The notes under the pieces are model-generated. The model was given only the letters and a program-made list of their open reading frames with translations, made no database searches and was not told where the DNA came from. From Triangularia verruculosa (taxonomy: Eukaryota > Ascomycota > Sordariomycetes > Sordariales > Podosporaceae): DNA of 64,000 nt. Where the stretch lies: the NCBI GenBank assembly GCA_033296885.1, contig MU863885.1, positions 124,001-188,000 on the forward strand. The letters run 5' to 3'. Below are positions 63,940 through 64,000 of the stretch, one piece after another. Numbering within the stretch: the stretch's first letter is position 1; every line of letters begins with the position of its first letter. The position numbers were made by a program, and so were the translations under genes.

Positions 63940-64000
63940 GTAAGGAATGCCAACAATGCGCCACGGGTTTTCACTGACCAAGATGCTACGATACACAGAT

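Noticed and set aside
1..64000. CRISPR array, bacterial operon or secondary-metabolite cluster
   Set aside because: No direct-repeat/spacer arrays; gene structures are eukaryotic; no PKS, NRPS or terpene synthase backbone gene is present.

Overview
The window is nuclear DNA from a filamentous ascomycete, most likely Sordariomycetes and probably Sordariales. The evidence is: short introns (about 44-71 bp, with a few longer ones) with GTAAGT-like donors, CTAAC/CTAAT branch sites and CAG/TAG acceptors; a dispersed single-copy 5S rRNA gene; intron-containing tRNA genes; and genes typical of Pezizomycotina (HET-domain protein, WSC-repeat cell-surface protein, cysteine-rich multi-membrane-segment protein, beta-mannosidase B, xylitol dehydrogenase, kinesin-5). 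Exon joins were worked out by eye from reading frame, splice consensus and family resemblance. No expression data or database search was available.

Layout. 0.6-6.6 kb: a lineage-specific membrane protein, two acidic nuclear-looking hypothetical proteins (one with an AT-hook) and a 5S rRNA gene. 7.0-9.5 kb: a secreted protein with four WSC domains. 10.2-11.3 kb: a Nudix hydrolase of the thiamine-pyrophosphokinase-related type. 11.8-23.6 kb is an accessory-looking island. It holds two divergently transcribed related non-RD protein kinases with a shared N-terminal domain, a HET-domain gene, and two paralogous coiled-coil genes. One of the coiled-coil genes is destroyed by a nonsense codon, a frameshift and a solo LTR with a perfect 5-bp target duplication.

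24.7-37.2 kb is metabolic and housekeeping: a D-2-hydroxyacid dehydrogenase, a dsRNA-binding-like protein, an HSD10-like short-chain dehydrogenase, a Rab4-type GTPase with a large insert, beta-mannosidase B and xylitol/sorbitol dehydrogenase. 38.4-41.4 kb holds tRNA-Leu(CAG), an orphan cysteine-cluster protein and a second solo LTR. 41.4-45.6 kb holds two tandem folylpolyglutamate synthase paralogues separated by a 21-bp minisatellite. 46.2-64 kb is housekeeping: Mic60, Rab5/Vps21, Sac1 phosphatase, tRNA-Pro(TGG), a large membrane-anchored scaffold-like protein, a J-domain protein, a PHAF1/UPF0183 protein and the 5' end of a kinesin-5 gene that runs off the window.

Fungal genes are generally transcribed singly, so there are no operons here. 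Functional links are limited to shared divergent promoters (the kinase pair; Rab5/Sac1; PHAF1/kinesin-5), the FPGS duplication, and the possible self/non-self-recognition theme of the kinase-HET-coiled-coil island.
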